DNA from: Paraspadella gotoi
Lineage: Eukaryota; Chaetognatha
Assembly (NCBI GenBank): GCA_051294375.1
Contig: CM119264.1
Coordinates: forward strand, 14,658,682-14,722,681
Direction of reading: 5' to 3'
Length of the DNA: 64,000 nucleotides
The translations under genes were made by a program, and so were the position numbers. How positions within the stretch are numbered: the first letter of the stretch is position 1; the number at the start of each line of letters is the position of its first letter. Positions 11,111 through 26,384 of this stretch are shown piece after piece. The notes beneath the pieces are model-generated. The model was not told the DNA's origin. It saw only the letters and a list, made by a program, of their open reading frames with translations, and searched no databases.

Positions 11111-12561
11111 TTATTTGATGCGGGCGCAAACCAAGCAATATTTCGAATATTTTCCAACTAACACATGTGGCAATGAGTGGCGGCATCCCTGACATTCCCT
11201 GTTTCCGCCGCCCCAGCCAGAGACGGAACCGAATTCGAGAAAGAGATCAATAGAGGATGGCAGGCGGTTGTTTTCCTCGAACTTTCCATAATTACGGTGA
11301 GGAATATCCTTGAAGTAGTTTGCGTAAGCGATTGAGCCGTCCGCCGCTCGCTGACGGATTCCCAAGGAGAAGCCTGGCCGTTTAAGCAGCACGTGGTAAA
11401 GCCGAAAGAGCCCGCGAGTATCGACGGCACAGTAGCTCTTCATATCCGCCGTCAAAGGGCGCTGGAGCCACAAATTCTTGGCGCCGGAGACCATTGCGGC
11501 TTTTACGCGGGCCTTAATAGCGAAACTATCGCGATCGGGTGCGTATTTGCCGAGGCACCTGTCGAATCCGAGCAAAAAATCTTGACAACCGTGTGAGGTT
11601 GTTCTCCGTGATTCCATGTGGCTTCTGAGCTCTGTCAAAGCTACAGAACTGGGGTCCAAAAGTCTGTTGTAAAGGTTTTCAAGTTCATAAATACGTAACT
11701 TGCCTTAGTCGAACTTTAACCGTCGCTATTTTGAATAAATATTTCTTAATACAACTTATAATAGAATTAAATAAATTTCAAAGGTAATATAATTTAATAA
11801 ATAATTTTATATTAATAATATATTAAATATTATTATGAAACACAAAACGAAAAGAGGAAAACCAACAATTATAATGAAACACATATTTTCAATACATGTA
11901 TATTGTATAATGAAATAAAATTTGTTCTTACCTGCCCGACTGGCCGCAACGACGAAGTAGAATCTCAAGGAGTTGCACGTCCATCACTCCCCTGAGCAAG
12001 ACATTGTGCTGGTGCCACAGAGCGTCGGAATCTTCGCGACAATCGAACATCACTTTGACAATGTCTTTGTTCTCAAGGAGGTCACGAAGACCTGCGTCGA
12101 ATCCGGGTTGTCCCAGGCTCAATACGTCAAAGATATAAACTTTAGCTTCGGTTGCCACAGAGACGATGGTCAATTGACCGTTTCTCCTGAGGTTGACCCC
12201 CTCGCAGTCGACGGCGATTTCCGCATTGGCTGAGATGCAAAGGATTTATTCATTTATTGTTGTTGTTTAAGAGAGACGAAAGTTTTGTAATAAAAACCAG
12301 GATGTTTATTTAAAAATAAAATCGTATACGTTTCGACTAGTGATTGCTAGTCTTCATCAGCGCTGATGAAGACACGAAATCACGATTAATATTTTTTGGG
12401 TAAATTTAAAAATTATGAAGATTTTATTTAACATTCTTTCAATATCTTTCTTTTTGTCTTTTTTCTTTCTTTCTTTCTTTCTTTTTCTTTTTTCATTCTT
12501 TCTTACCATAAATTTCCGTCAGTGAATCCGAAATTTGTTGGACAGTTGTTATGACTTCCAT
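11111..12561 (-). CDS. EXD1/Egalitarian-type DEDDy 3'-5' exonuclease, three exons, complete
   Basis: Reading down the minus strand, exon 1 is 12561-12507 (ATG start, 55 bases), exon 2 is 12229-11932 and exon 3 is 11663-11111 ending at a stop. Phases 1 and 2 match at both introns and the product is 301 residues. The fold markers of the DEDDy RNase D-like family are all visible: motif I with Asp-x-Glu in AVDCEGV, motif II with Asp in FDCREDSDAL, and motif III Tyr-x3-Asp in YCAVDTRGLF. The spacing LWHQHNVLLRGVMDVQLLE is typical of EXD1 and Egalitarian. EXD1 works with piRNA factors in some animals, and Egalitarian in mRNA transport; which role applies here cannot be told. The protein is little more than the nuclease domain. 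It lies antisense inside a spectrin-gene intron. The ATG is the only one that fits the upstream donor in frame. Confidence 0.82.
12324..12362 (-). ncRNA. Hammerhead-ribozyme-like motif (copy a)
   Basis: On the minus strand the core CTGATGA is followed by A, stem II GACTAG / CTAGTC with loop CAATCA, then GAAAC and GTATAC. Stem II is six perfect pairs. The element is abutted on the plus strand by another CTGATGAAGACA, so that the junction is a palindrome. It lies in the intron upstream of the EXD1-like gene. Confidence 0.6.
12455..12502 (+). repeat. (CTTT)n tract
   Basis: Short pyrimidine microsatellite on the plus strand, which places an AAAG tract just inside the first intron of the minus-strand EXD1-like gene. 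Confidence 0.85.
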
Positions 12562-13819
12562 TTTTCTTGTTATGACTTCCAACTAGCTCGAACAACCGTC
12601 TAAACTTTAGACTAAAGTGGTAACTACTGGCTGCAGACGAAAGTAAAGCAAAAATTTTGCTAAAATTGTTAGCCTCTGCAAAATTAAGATTCAGCTTCTC
12701 GAACTCGAAAATTGAATTTAATACAGGAAGGTCCAGATCTTTGGAGACTATTAAACAAGTTTGAGCAAACCTAGATATTAAAACATAATTCTTTTCTAAA
12801 TACTTAACCTAATCCCTAACATTATCCACAAAGCTCTAATGCGCCTAAGCCATAACCAAATCTTAAATTAAAGAGTTACTTAATTCTGAATTTAGTCTGA
12901 AATGGGGCAATTGAAAAATATGGCCAGATTCCGAAGTCAAAAAATCAAACAAATAATACAATTAGTCAATTATTATATCCAAAATTTATATGTATTTTTT
13001 ATTTAAAAGTAGCATAAACGTCATAATAACAGTTTTATCTATTTCTTAACGAAATAGTTAAAAATAAGCTTGTTAATTTAATCCGTTCCTAAAAATAAAA
13101 TTTTTGGTAGAAATATTCATTTCCAGTGTAATAATAAATTCCGTAATATTCTAATATTATTCACTAATTGAAGATAATTATAATAATGATAAAAAGAGAG
13201 AAATTTTGGTAGTTGTTAATTTAAAATTTGATTAAGTTTACAGCTCAGAAAAAGAAACAAAAATATTTCTACAAATTGTCCTTTATTATTAAAGTGAAAC
13301 GTATATAGTAGTCAATCAGAAATTATGTTTATTACACAGTATTTTTATTTTCAGCTTGAAAACCTTTTTTTTTACCAACGTAACAATTCAAGTTTTATTC
13401 TATATTGTGAGATTCAAGGCTTGTTTGCCTGAAGCCATATTCTTCCGTTAAAACAAGATTCGCCAAATATTTTTTTGTGAAAAGAGCAAAATGAGAATCA
13501 AAATGTATCAATTTATGAGAAACGCATAAAATTAGAATAGGAGAAAAAAGATTCGGCATTACTTCTGTTTGCGTAATATCAGGTAAATCCTGAAGCTCTT
13601 TTTTGCGTTTGGGAAAAGTAGAAATAAATGGGAGAAACTCTAATCTCTATGGCAGTAAATTTCTGATTAATATAGTACAAGGTCGATTTGATAAGTCGTA
13701 TTTCTCGGAATCATTCAACTTCTTATCTTTCTTTTTACATTTCTTTTTTATAACTTATTAAGCTTTCTCAGCATTTTTCTTTAATATAATATTTCATAAG
13801 ATAAGATGACATAGGACTA
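12562..13819. other. AT-rich intron sequence, nothing recognised
   Basis: Between the EXD1-like start codon and the 13.8 kb inverted-repeat element there is AT-rich DNA with no open frame of note. The EXD1 promoter should lie at its left edge but no motif is convincing. Confidence 0.5.
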
Positions 13820-14503
13820 CAGTGTGTCCCAATGGTACTATCGGTTAACTTTTACATATTGTGCGGAACTGTGTTCTTAAATCTTATTTATAAGTTCTTA
13901 CCATTTATGATACTATATTTCGAATTCAATTCTTAGAAATTCAATTGCATAGAAAAATATTTTAAATTGATATGAATTATTTTAATTTTTTATAAAATAT
14001 GTGCATTCGTAAAAACAAAAATACATAAAAAATTAAAAAAATTTTTAATAATTTTAATTTTTAAATAAATTCTATTATTTGAAGTTTTGAACAATTGAAT
14101 CATTAAGCCAGAACAAAATGGTTGTTATTTATTTAATAAATTAATGAAAAAAGTAATATGAACGAGGTAGGTAGATTATTTCAAAAATAATGAGTATTGC
14201 ATTATAAAAGGAAACTATATCTTAGGAAACAATTTAAAAGAATATTTAATATGTAAATATTATAAAATAAAAAATAATAATTAGTTATTAAAAAATATAT
14301 AATTTAATAAAAAATTTTTACAAAATCCTGAAAGAACTTTTTGTATGTAATAATTACAGGTGTTTGCTTTGTTCAATTTTTAAAATTTAGGTATCCTATG
14401 AAATGGTCTATACATGTGCGCTTATTCGTGATACTAAATTGAAGTTTTTCGATCTAGTATAAGAGTAGTAAGCTTTTATTAACCGACAGTACTATTGGGA
14501 CAG
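13820..14503. mobile_element. Inverted-repeat DNA element, about 680 bases
   Basis: The left end CAGTGTGTCCCAATGGTACT and following ATCGGTTAA is matched by the reverse complement of the right end (TTAACCGACAGTACTATTGG, GACAGT), about 25 of 28 bases. The interior is AT-rich without a transposase, so this would be non-autonomous. Related sequence occurs near 21428-21450. Confidence 0.5.
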
Positions 14504-14661
14504 TACCTTGTCTCAACTCGACGTACTTGGTTGAGCAAAAAGGATTTGAATAAATGAGCCACATACAGTATTACAGTATTACAGACAGACAGAGTGGCTC
14601 CGTGAGTAGGCACGGCGCAAATAAATATCAAGAGTACTCCGAAGTAACTTTCTAAAACCAG

Positions 14662-17600
14662 GTCTTCGAACGAGCGTGGCAGATTACGCGAAGATGATCG
14701 AACGTTTTAGTGGAATGGCGCAGACGTTGACCCAAATCAGCGGAGAGGAAAAAGTCGCCGCCAGCGCCTCCCACGTCACATCGCGGTATCACGCTCTTGC
14801 CATCAACGTCAAGGTTAGGGCACTCGATGAAGGTCAGGGCAAAGTATATTTGTCCAAGACTTTTTGACCTTTGACTTATCAAGTTAAGATTGCTAAGAAA
14901 TAGAGCAGACCATAATTGATCGCTAAACGGCATCGTTGCCTCATAGGATCAGGTTTCCCGCTGGCACTCCCACTTAGAGGATCACCAGCTCCTCGTCGAC
15001 GCCTCTACCGCGATGGAGGCGTGGCTCGAAGACTTTCGTCGTCGCGTGGACCTTTGCGGAGTAATTCCTGGCGATGCAGACTCCGTTTCGAGAAATATCA
15101 ACCTAATCGCCGACCTTAACGGTAATGTTTGAAGTTGTCGTTACTTATTTATTTTTACAAAGTAAACGAAAAAAATATCATCTTACAGGCGAGAAGGACG
15201 CAGGGTTCACTCACCTCCAGAAGGTTGTCGATTGCGTCCAGAAGGTGATGCCAGGAACTTCCCCTGAGGGCCGTGAAGCCGTTCGTCGGAAAGCAGAGGA
15301 GCTGCAAGAGGTGTGGGACGGAACACTTGAAGCCCTCGTCAGGACAGAGTCGGAATCCCAGGTTAGTACCCTGTCTTCTCCACTTCCTCTACATCGTTAT
15401 TCTTCATATTTTATTCTCAGGACGTATCGACGAACCTTTCCAACTTTGCCGACGGGAGATCCAATCTGCGGCGATCAATCGCCGAAGCGAGGCGGATTGC
15501 CGAGACGGAGGCGGAACCGGCGCCGACGTTGCCGGAAAAGAAGAAACAGCTCGACCGGCTCACCGGTCGGTATACGAATAGATTTCACGTGAAAAGTGAA
15601 CCAAATCAAATCTATCTGTAGTTAAGCCTTTTCGTTTTTAACTTTCTCAGCCGTGCTTCAAACCCTTCGTCTCCAATCCTCTTCCATTTCTACGCTCCGC
15701 GAACGCTCTCGCAACGTCGCCGCGATTTCCGGTCAAGACGCCGCGCGGGATTTGATCGATGCCTGCAAAGAAGCGGAGGAAGAATTTCAGGGACTAGTTG
15801 AAGAGCTGGAGGTGGGAATGAGCGAGGAGGGTTGGATTGATGAATGAAGAGAAGAAAAGAAAAACAATGAATGTTTAAATGAATCATTTCCCCAACCAGG
15901 ACCTGATCGGCGCCTTCACCGACAACATATGCCTGCACGAAAATTTCGTGGAAGCCAAGAAATCGGCGGAAATTTTCGTTCACGGGCAGAGAAACAAATT
16001 CGACGGAATCGAATTCGGAGAAAATGAAAGGGCAGCGGGTGAGTGAGAGATGAAATGGAAAGATACGTTGAAAGACTTCGCTCTGTATATGACTAAGTAA
16101 AGTTGAATCTCATTTTCTAATTCACCTCATTCTTCCCGCCATTCCGTTATCAGTTGAATCGAACTTGGAACGCCTGCGGGAAATATTGACGATTAGGGAA
16201 GTCGGCGACGCTAAACTGCGCGACGCTCGCGAGCGCGGTGACGAGTTGATCCGAGTCTCGTCCGCAAGAGGCGCCAGCCTCGTGCGGTCAGAGACCGAAA
16301 CCATCGTAGAAGAATGGACGGCCGTGGTGGAAGAAGCAGCCGATAGAAAGGTGAGGATGACGAAGAAAGAAAAAAAAGTACAAAGGGAAGAAAATTTGAT
16401 TAAAACAAGTTTGAGAAAACATTGTCGGATCTGCCGACAATAATTTAGTGGTAAGCAGCTAATCAGATGATGTCCGATGAATGTGACAAGAAAATTCATA
16501 AATAAATAGATCATAACATTATAAATTATAACAGATTTTTAAAATAATCAATTAAACATTTAACAATCAATCATTTAACCAAATTAACCATCAATCAATC
16601 AATGAAAAATTGAGAGAGAGAGAGAGAAACTTTAAAAAATGCAAATCAATGTGTCTTTTGGTTTTCTAATTTAAACTCTTTTCCACTCCTTCGATTACTT
16701 CAAAAATTTATATCCAGCTTGATTCCATACTTTCCTACCAACACACGAAATTTTATTTCAATCCATCCATCCAATCACGAGCAATTGGAGTTTAATGCTA
16801 AGGTGGGACGGACGGACATCATTTTTTTATAGAGTCGGAATCTGCTGATAAGCAGATCGGACTAAAAAATAATAATAATCATTAACATTATGCAATATGC
16901 ATCATTCCTTCGATTTTTCCGTGTTAGGATGAACTCATCACCCGACTCGACGCGTGGGTGGGCTTTCAGCAGGAGTTTGACTCTTTGCAGTCTTGGCTCT
17001 CGGAAACAGAGAGGATGCTAAGGGTCGCAAACGAACCCGTCGCTTCGCTGGACGATAAGCAGGTTAGATAGGAAAATTTCAAGATTATTTAAATTAATAA
17101 ATTTTAATTTTACTTAATATATTTGTACTATATTTTATAAGAACTTAACTAGGCTAACAATATATTTCATGTCGTCAGGACCGAGCGTTAATCGCCAAGC
17201 GGTTGTCAAGGGAGGTCGCAGATCATTCGAGCAGTTTTCGGAGTTTGGAAGAAAAGGCTATGACGTTGTGCGACGGAAAAGTGAGTGAACAAAAAGTTTC
17301 ACAGTTAAATAAAGAAAGATTTAATTCATGTAAAAATCAAAGAACGAATTGTTGGAGCGTAATTCTCGTCAACGGACATTAAAAGACTTATGATTTATAA
17401 TCATTAAAAAACAACCCCCAACACGAATTTTTATTTTTCGTTCTCTAGACCGACAGCAAGGTCCTGGCCTCGGTCGGCGTCCTCATCGCCAAATTCAACG
17501 CCCTCAACACGGGCGCCCGCGAGGCAGAGGCGAGAAGCTACGAGGCAGCGTCGACGCACGCCCAATTCCAAGCGGAAGCGGCGCGGCTTGACGTATGGAT

Positions 17601-17925
17601 GCGCGAGAACTGCGCCAAGTTGGAAGAATGCGACATAACCGTCGGGGAGAAAGGGGAGATTCAGAAGAGACTGGAATGCGTGCTTGTAAGTTTAGCATTT
17701 TCTGGTGGGTTTTAAAAGAAATATTACATGAAAAAAAAAAACAGTAATTGTTTTGTCTATTCCGTAGGACATCATAAGCACCAAAGACGAAGGCCAAACT
17801 TCACTGCATTTGATTGAATCCATTGGTGACCGAATTTTGCAACAGGATGGAGCTCCCGAGGGCCATCACCAGATAAAACGCTCGCTGAAAGACGCCAACG
17901 ATAATTGGGACGTTTTTTACCAGAG
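14662..17925 (+). CDS. Giant spectrin-repeat protein (nesprin-like), exons 35-45
   Basis: Exons: 14662-14813, 14947-15121, 15189-15361, 15421-15565, 15651-15811, 15900-16038, 16154-16350, 16928-17062, 17179-17280, 17449-17685 and 17768-17925. Exon 34 ends with one base of a codon (AGG G) and exon 35 supplies the other two (GT CTT), so the rod continues in phase across the 3.9 kb intron. Typical repeat sequences are QVSRWHSHLEDHQLLVDAST, FQQEFDSLQSWLSETERML and DANDNWDVFYQR. The block ends with a phase-2 donor (CAG AG|gtac) that joins exon 46 at 26385 after an 8.4 kb intron containing a same-strand FAM234-like gene. Confidence 0.85.
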
Positions 17926-18055
17926 GTACGGCCTTGTTCCTCCTTTTTCTTGCACCGCCGAGTTTCGAAAATACGTTAATTACTACGCATTTCATGATGA
18001 ATTTTAATACTTTTTTGGCAGTTCTAAGAACCAATTTCATCCAGCTAATCTCTCA

Positions 18056-18190
18056 AATCGTTATATGAAATTGGTACAACCAATATAAAAATTATCCATT
18101 CATTTAATAAATAAGCTATCTTGCCCCTGACTTTGGACAGGCTTTGGTGGTTTAAGGCCTCCATCACTCTTACAAGATAATGACATAGCA
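18056..18190 (+). repeat. Dispersed non-coding repeat, family R
   Basis: Contains TGAAATTGGTACAACCAATA followed by TAAAAATTATCCATTC and then GGTTTAAGGCCTCCATCACT. The same blocks recur near 38.9-39.2, 45.9, 51.6 and 54.1 kb. It has no open frame; class unknown. Confidence 0.55.
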
Positions 18191-18729
18191 GGTCCATTTT
18201 TATAATCCGAGAGCTTCATTGTTGAATATTTAATCTAGTAAAGCCGTAGGACCAATTGTAGAGAGTCGTATTCTGTCTAGTGTCTACTCTACTAATAATC
18301 AATAAATAACGTTAATTCATAGCCTTTTAAATCTTATTCTGTTCTGAGTAAAACCGGACTTTTGGATTCGAAGACATTAAAAGATAAAGAGTAGGTAGAA
18401 ATAAATTGATGCGCAGACAAATAGTTCAACAGATTCGTAGATTAAATCTAGTCTCATGTAATGCGATATCTATGCGATACCTAAAATTTAACGAAATCTT
18501 CATCACATGATTGTTTTTGCGGTAAGTTGTGGAGAAAATCCACCCACGCAAAGAGATTAAAATTGTGTTGCCAACTGTTGGAAGAAGTAAAGAAGGAAAG
18601 AGGAGGGTGAAGCGGGGAAGGGCGATAAAGAGGGAGTGAAAAAGAAAAAAAGGACAATTATTGAAAGAAAGAGATTATATGAGAGTGAAAGAGTTTCTCG
18701 AAGGTGTTGTTTATAAAGGTAGGCAGGGA

Positions 18730-18925
18730 TACTGAGGTCGCATGCAATAATCGTCCTCGGCCTACATAAGGCGGCTTTAAATCAGGCAGCTGTTAGGGCC
18801 TAGGCTCGTGGCGCGTGGCGCGTGCTCTATTTCATCGCGGCCCGGAATCAGCATACAGCACGCGCGACGGAAGTCACGTTCATTCAACTCCCGTTCTGCG
18901 TCATCACCGCGACGTATCCATACGG
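18730..18925. promoter_or_regulatory. GC- and CpG-rich island in an AT-rich intron
   Basis: The stretch contains repeated GGCGCGTGGCGCGTG and GCACGCGCGACGG in an otherwise AT-rich region about 1.5 kb upstream of the FAM234-like start codon. It could be that gene's promoter or a non-coding first exon. No transcript evidence is available. Confidence 0.25.
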
Positions 18926-20432
18926 GAAAAAAGAAAAGGATAGCACTTACCTAAGTCACTAACAAAGAAAAACCTTTCAATAAATTTAAAAAGGAGATGT
19001 GTATATAATTATGTACATGACTATAAATGACGGAATTTTTTCATCCATCGCGTCACAAGGCAGAAACCATGCGATCAAAACGTGTGTAAAAATACATATA
19101 ATTATTAATTAATTATTATATTATTAATTATTATTATATATAATTATATTATTAATTATTAGATATTATTATATTAATTAATTAAATTCAGTTGATCTCA
19201 TAAATTATAATAATAAGTATTATGATAATTATAATTATAGTAAATAAAAATATTTGTATAAATTATACAAATCACAATTTTTTAACGTTTTGACTTTACT
19301 AACCTGACACGAAAGAAAACATTGCTATAGTTTACTGCATCGACATAAACCAAAAATTTTTTTTATTAGACAGATATTTGACGTTTTTTCTGTTAAAGTT
19401 TTATTTAAATTAATCTTTATTAACAACTTGAAAATATTTTTTTGCGAACATGCTCATCGCATCTTTTACATAATAATGAAGCGCAATGAATAATTTTTAA
19501 TTAAGTATCCAAGATTACAGTATAAATATTTTCAGCTTTATTGACCTCTACAAGGTTCAGAAGGGCAGTTGGTTTATAAGAGTTATTCAAGCAATTTAAG
19601 AAGCTTATCTTAGCAACATCAAAGCATCAAAATTAGGGCTAAAATGATTGTTGAGAAATGCAGATCCATGTGCCTGACCATAATTGGCAAGTTAAACATG
19701 GGAAAGTATGGAAAGCAGCTGTGGCTAATATTATGATTTGTTTTATGAGTATTTTCTAAAAAATATAATAACAAAAGAATTAAAGTAAAGCAGAGGGGAA
19801 TAATTCTAAAGTTGTAACCCATCACATATCAAATTTTTTTAAAGTAAATTGTCACTAAAGAAGTCTTGCAAAAGTAATCAAACTTATTTGTTGTATAAAA
19901 ACTTTGGCTGAGTAAGAATCCAAATCATCTTTAAAAAAAAACAAATTTTGCTTGAGGGATAATTTTTTCTAGCGATGACAAGTTTGTCTCAACCTCTTCG
20001 GGAGGCATTTTAAGCATGTTTTAAACCCATTTTAATCAATATTTTATTATATATATTATATATTTATATATAAAAGAATTTTTTTAATATTTTGTAGGTT
20101 ATGGATCATTAATTTTTACTTTGTGTCAATCGATTTGGGGTACAAATTTTACATCATTATGAAAAAAATGAGCATAAGCACAATTTAGACAAATTAGGTT
20201 TATTATACAATATAGAAAATTCAGATTTTTTACACGTTTTCTGATCAACAACTTAATCGCAGTAGGAGGAAATAAACCTCAATGACTACAAAAACAATCG
20301 CCTCTTAAAAAAAGAAAAAAAATCTAAAAAAAAAATCAAAGAAACAAAAACAGTTGACGCATATTTCCGTAAAAGTCTACGATCCCTTTCCCCTGGAGGA
20401 TTAAAAAAAAGTGTTGACGAAACGCTTTGGAG
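18926..20432. other. AT-rich sequence upstream of the FAM234-like gene
   Basis: Low-complexity AT-rich DNA, no gene. Any 5' untranslated exon of the FAM234-like gene would be here or in the CpG-rich block before it. Confidence 0.5.
19095..19200. repeat. AT-rich imperfect (ATTA)n stretch
   Basis: About 105 bases built almost only of A and T with ATTAATTA periodicity, in the large spectrin intron. Confidence 0.8.
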
Positions 20433-24148
<3,716 letters not shown>

Positions 24149-24954
24149 AAAGCGCCTGTCCGCCGAAAACAGAATCAGAATTTTGCTAACCCTGATTTTT
24201 GAAAGTGAACTAATATCATCGGTGCCAGTCGCGAGATTGTTGCTATTTTTAGAATTGTTGATTTGATCGATGAGCGTTTGTTTATTTTATATTCTACAAA
24301 TTACTACGATAGTATATATTAACATGAATTACCTACGAAAAGGAAACCCTCTCACGTGAAATTCGAAACGGAACCTCGACTGTAATATTTTCCCTTTCAT
24401 ACAAGTCATAAACCAGCTTCTGTTCCTATGCAAAAACAAAAAGATTTAGACTAAAAATTACAAAGTAAAATCGACACACTTTGTGTATCAGAATGATTTG
24501 TAACAATTCACTCAAAAAAAGTACAACAAAATGAGCATTATATCAACGCCGCGACTACTCTTACTATATACGTACCATCTTTTTGCCATAAACAAAATAA
24601 ATTAAACAATGTTTTAATAATTTTTAGCCACAAACAAATGGATGACTATTCCTATTAAAAACAGAAATTAATGTAAATTCAATTCAATTTAATTATTTTA
24701 TGTTAAAAAAATGTTTATTAAACAATTTTCCTCAATTATTACGTATCAAGTATCACAGTTTGGTATGAGCGTTAGTCGCGACTTTAAATGAAAATATATC
24801 AAACTACACCTGATTAACATTTTACTGTTTTGACTTGACATATATTACCTATAGTTAGTGATTTATAGTTAGTGTTTAGCAAGAATTAAATTTTTGTTTA
24901 TTGCAGTGGTATTATCTCGAGGATTCACAGTGAACAAAACTTTTTATTACAAAT

Positions 24955-25015
24955 CCCTAACCACCCCTAACCATAACCACCCCTAATCCCTAACCAACCT
25001 TAACCCAATTGCTAA
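24955..25015 (+). repeat. Degenerate telomere-like array
   Basis: About sixty bases of CCCTAACC/ACCACCCCTAACC variants in the 3' flank of the FAM234-like gene. The pattern resembles (CCCTAA)n but is irregular, so it is a repeat remnant rather than a telomere. Confidence 0.5.
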
Positions 25016-25181
25016 CAGTTTAAAATATATAACATAAAAAATATTATTTTTCATTTCCTTTCCTTGTTTATTTACAACGAGTTTTATTAAGAAAAAAATT
25101 GATTTGTGAAACAAATATTTTTACAGACTTTGAAGTTTGAAGAGAGAAAATATTTGTTTCACAAATCAATTCGTTTTTGTG

Positions 25182-25215
25182 CTGATGAAAGCTGACATTG
25201 AAGCTGAAACATGTC
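25182..25215 (+). ncRNA. Hammerhead-ribozyme-like motif (copy b)
   Basis: CTGATGA, an A, then AGCT-loop-AGCT (self-complementary stem II), then GAAACATGTC. The trailing ACATGT is a palindrome that could form the short stem III either within a molecule or between two molecules; predicted cleavage would follow the GTC. Stem I pairing is not evident. Confidence 0.55.
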
Positions 25216-25515
25216 CGAAATTAATGTTTCTTTATAAAACTTAAAGGGGGAGGGGATCAGCTCATTTTGAGCTTCTTTCACGTACCTTTCTAATTTCAAA
25301 ACTAAATTTCACCTTCACTATATTTCATACAATTCGCATAAAATTTCAAGTTTCTGTTTTTATTTCATTAGTATTATTCATTTAAATTGGTTATACATTG
25401 TCTAAATGTAAATTCTTAATTTATTACCTCTGTATTTTTTTTCACCACTGTCCCTTCAATCTGAGTTGAACTGAGTTTAAACCTAACCAATTTGTAATCA
25501 AAAAATGTTTTGCAC

Positions 25516-25552
25516 TGATGAAGAACAGAAGCACTGTTCGAAACATATATGC
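25516..25552 (+). ncRNA. Hammerhead-ribozyme-like motif (copy c)
   Basis: CTGATGA, an A, then stem II GAACAG / CTGTTC with loop AAGCA, then GAAACATATAT. Six perfect pairs in stem II, all different from copies a and e. The flanks GCA and TGC could give three pairs of stem I. It lies 300 bases from copy b in the same orientation. Confidence 0.6.
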
Positions 25553-25883
25553 TAATAATAATAAATTTTCGTTGCGCCATTAATAAAATTTTTTCTGCTA
25601 ATTTATAAAACTCGTATATAAACAAACAATTCATTTTCTACCTCAAACATAAAAACAGCAATTAAAATAAATTTAAAACTATTATTATTTATTATAAAAC
25701 TATAAAATTTTTATTACTGAACCAAAAAATGTGTATTATAGCGCAAACTAAAACTAAGACAAAATTAAATGGATTAACAAAGCACCAACTGGGGGCGGGG
25801 CTAGCTAAAGTTGGTTGCAGACGTCGAATAGTAAAGTTTTTTTCGGGGAAAAAACATGATTCTTTGAAAGTCATTTTAATTTA

Positions 25884-26045
25884 GAAATACAGTGCATAAT
25901 AGAAACAATTTTTTGCAGTTATTTCCACTCAATTGCTAAGTCATTATCAGTGGATATAACAAAAAAAAAAAGAATAAAGGCAAACTTTTAGATAAAAAGA
26001 GAGAGAGAAAGGTCAAAAAATTGTTTCTATTATGCATGTATTTTT
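25884..26045. mobile_element. Short inverted-repeat element
   Basis: Arms of about 32 bases at 25884-25915 and 26015-26045 share GCATAATAGAAACAATTTTT in opposite orientation, giving a 160-base hairpin-forming unit. The interior contains a sequence faintly like the hammerhead core on the minus strand. No coding capacity. Confidence 0.55.
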
Positions 26046-26094
26046 CCCTAATAAAAATATACATGTATTTGAACAATGAATCAAATTTTCCTCC

Positions 26095-26190
26095 AACCAC
26101 TCTTGACCGTAATCAATAACCAACCCTTACCTTAATTACTCCTTACCACCCTAAACCATAACCAACCCTAAATACCTCTAACTTTTACCA
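26095..26190 (+). repeat. Degenerate telomere-like array
   Basis: Variants such as CCAACCCTTACC, CCACCCTAAACC and CCAACCCTAAATACC run for about 95 bases. It is followed by GACCGGCTCGGATCGGG near 26256, reminiscent of the arm of the foldback element, so this is probably another decayed member. Confidence 0.45.
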
Positions 26191-26384
26191 AACTACTTTT
26201 TTCCCAGTAATCAAACTACGGTAATGTTACATGGGATTAAAAAAATAAGTGACCGGCTCGGATCGGGTTGGTGAAAGTATACATAATTATGCCCTTTTTG
26301 CTTTTAAGGCAAAACAATTGAACGCAAATTATCGACTGCATAGCAAATGCTGGCTAGTTTTAAAAAAAATTCTTATCTCCATAG

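Noticed and set aside
25923-25962. A further hammerhead-like core on the minus strand (CTGATAATGACTTAGC...GGAAATAAC)
   Set aside because: Stem pairing is possible but the core lacks CTGATGA and GAAAC; too diverged to call.
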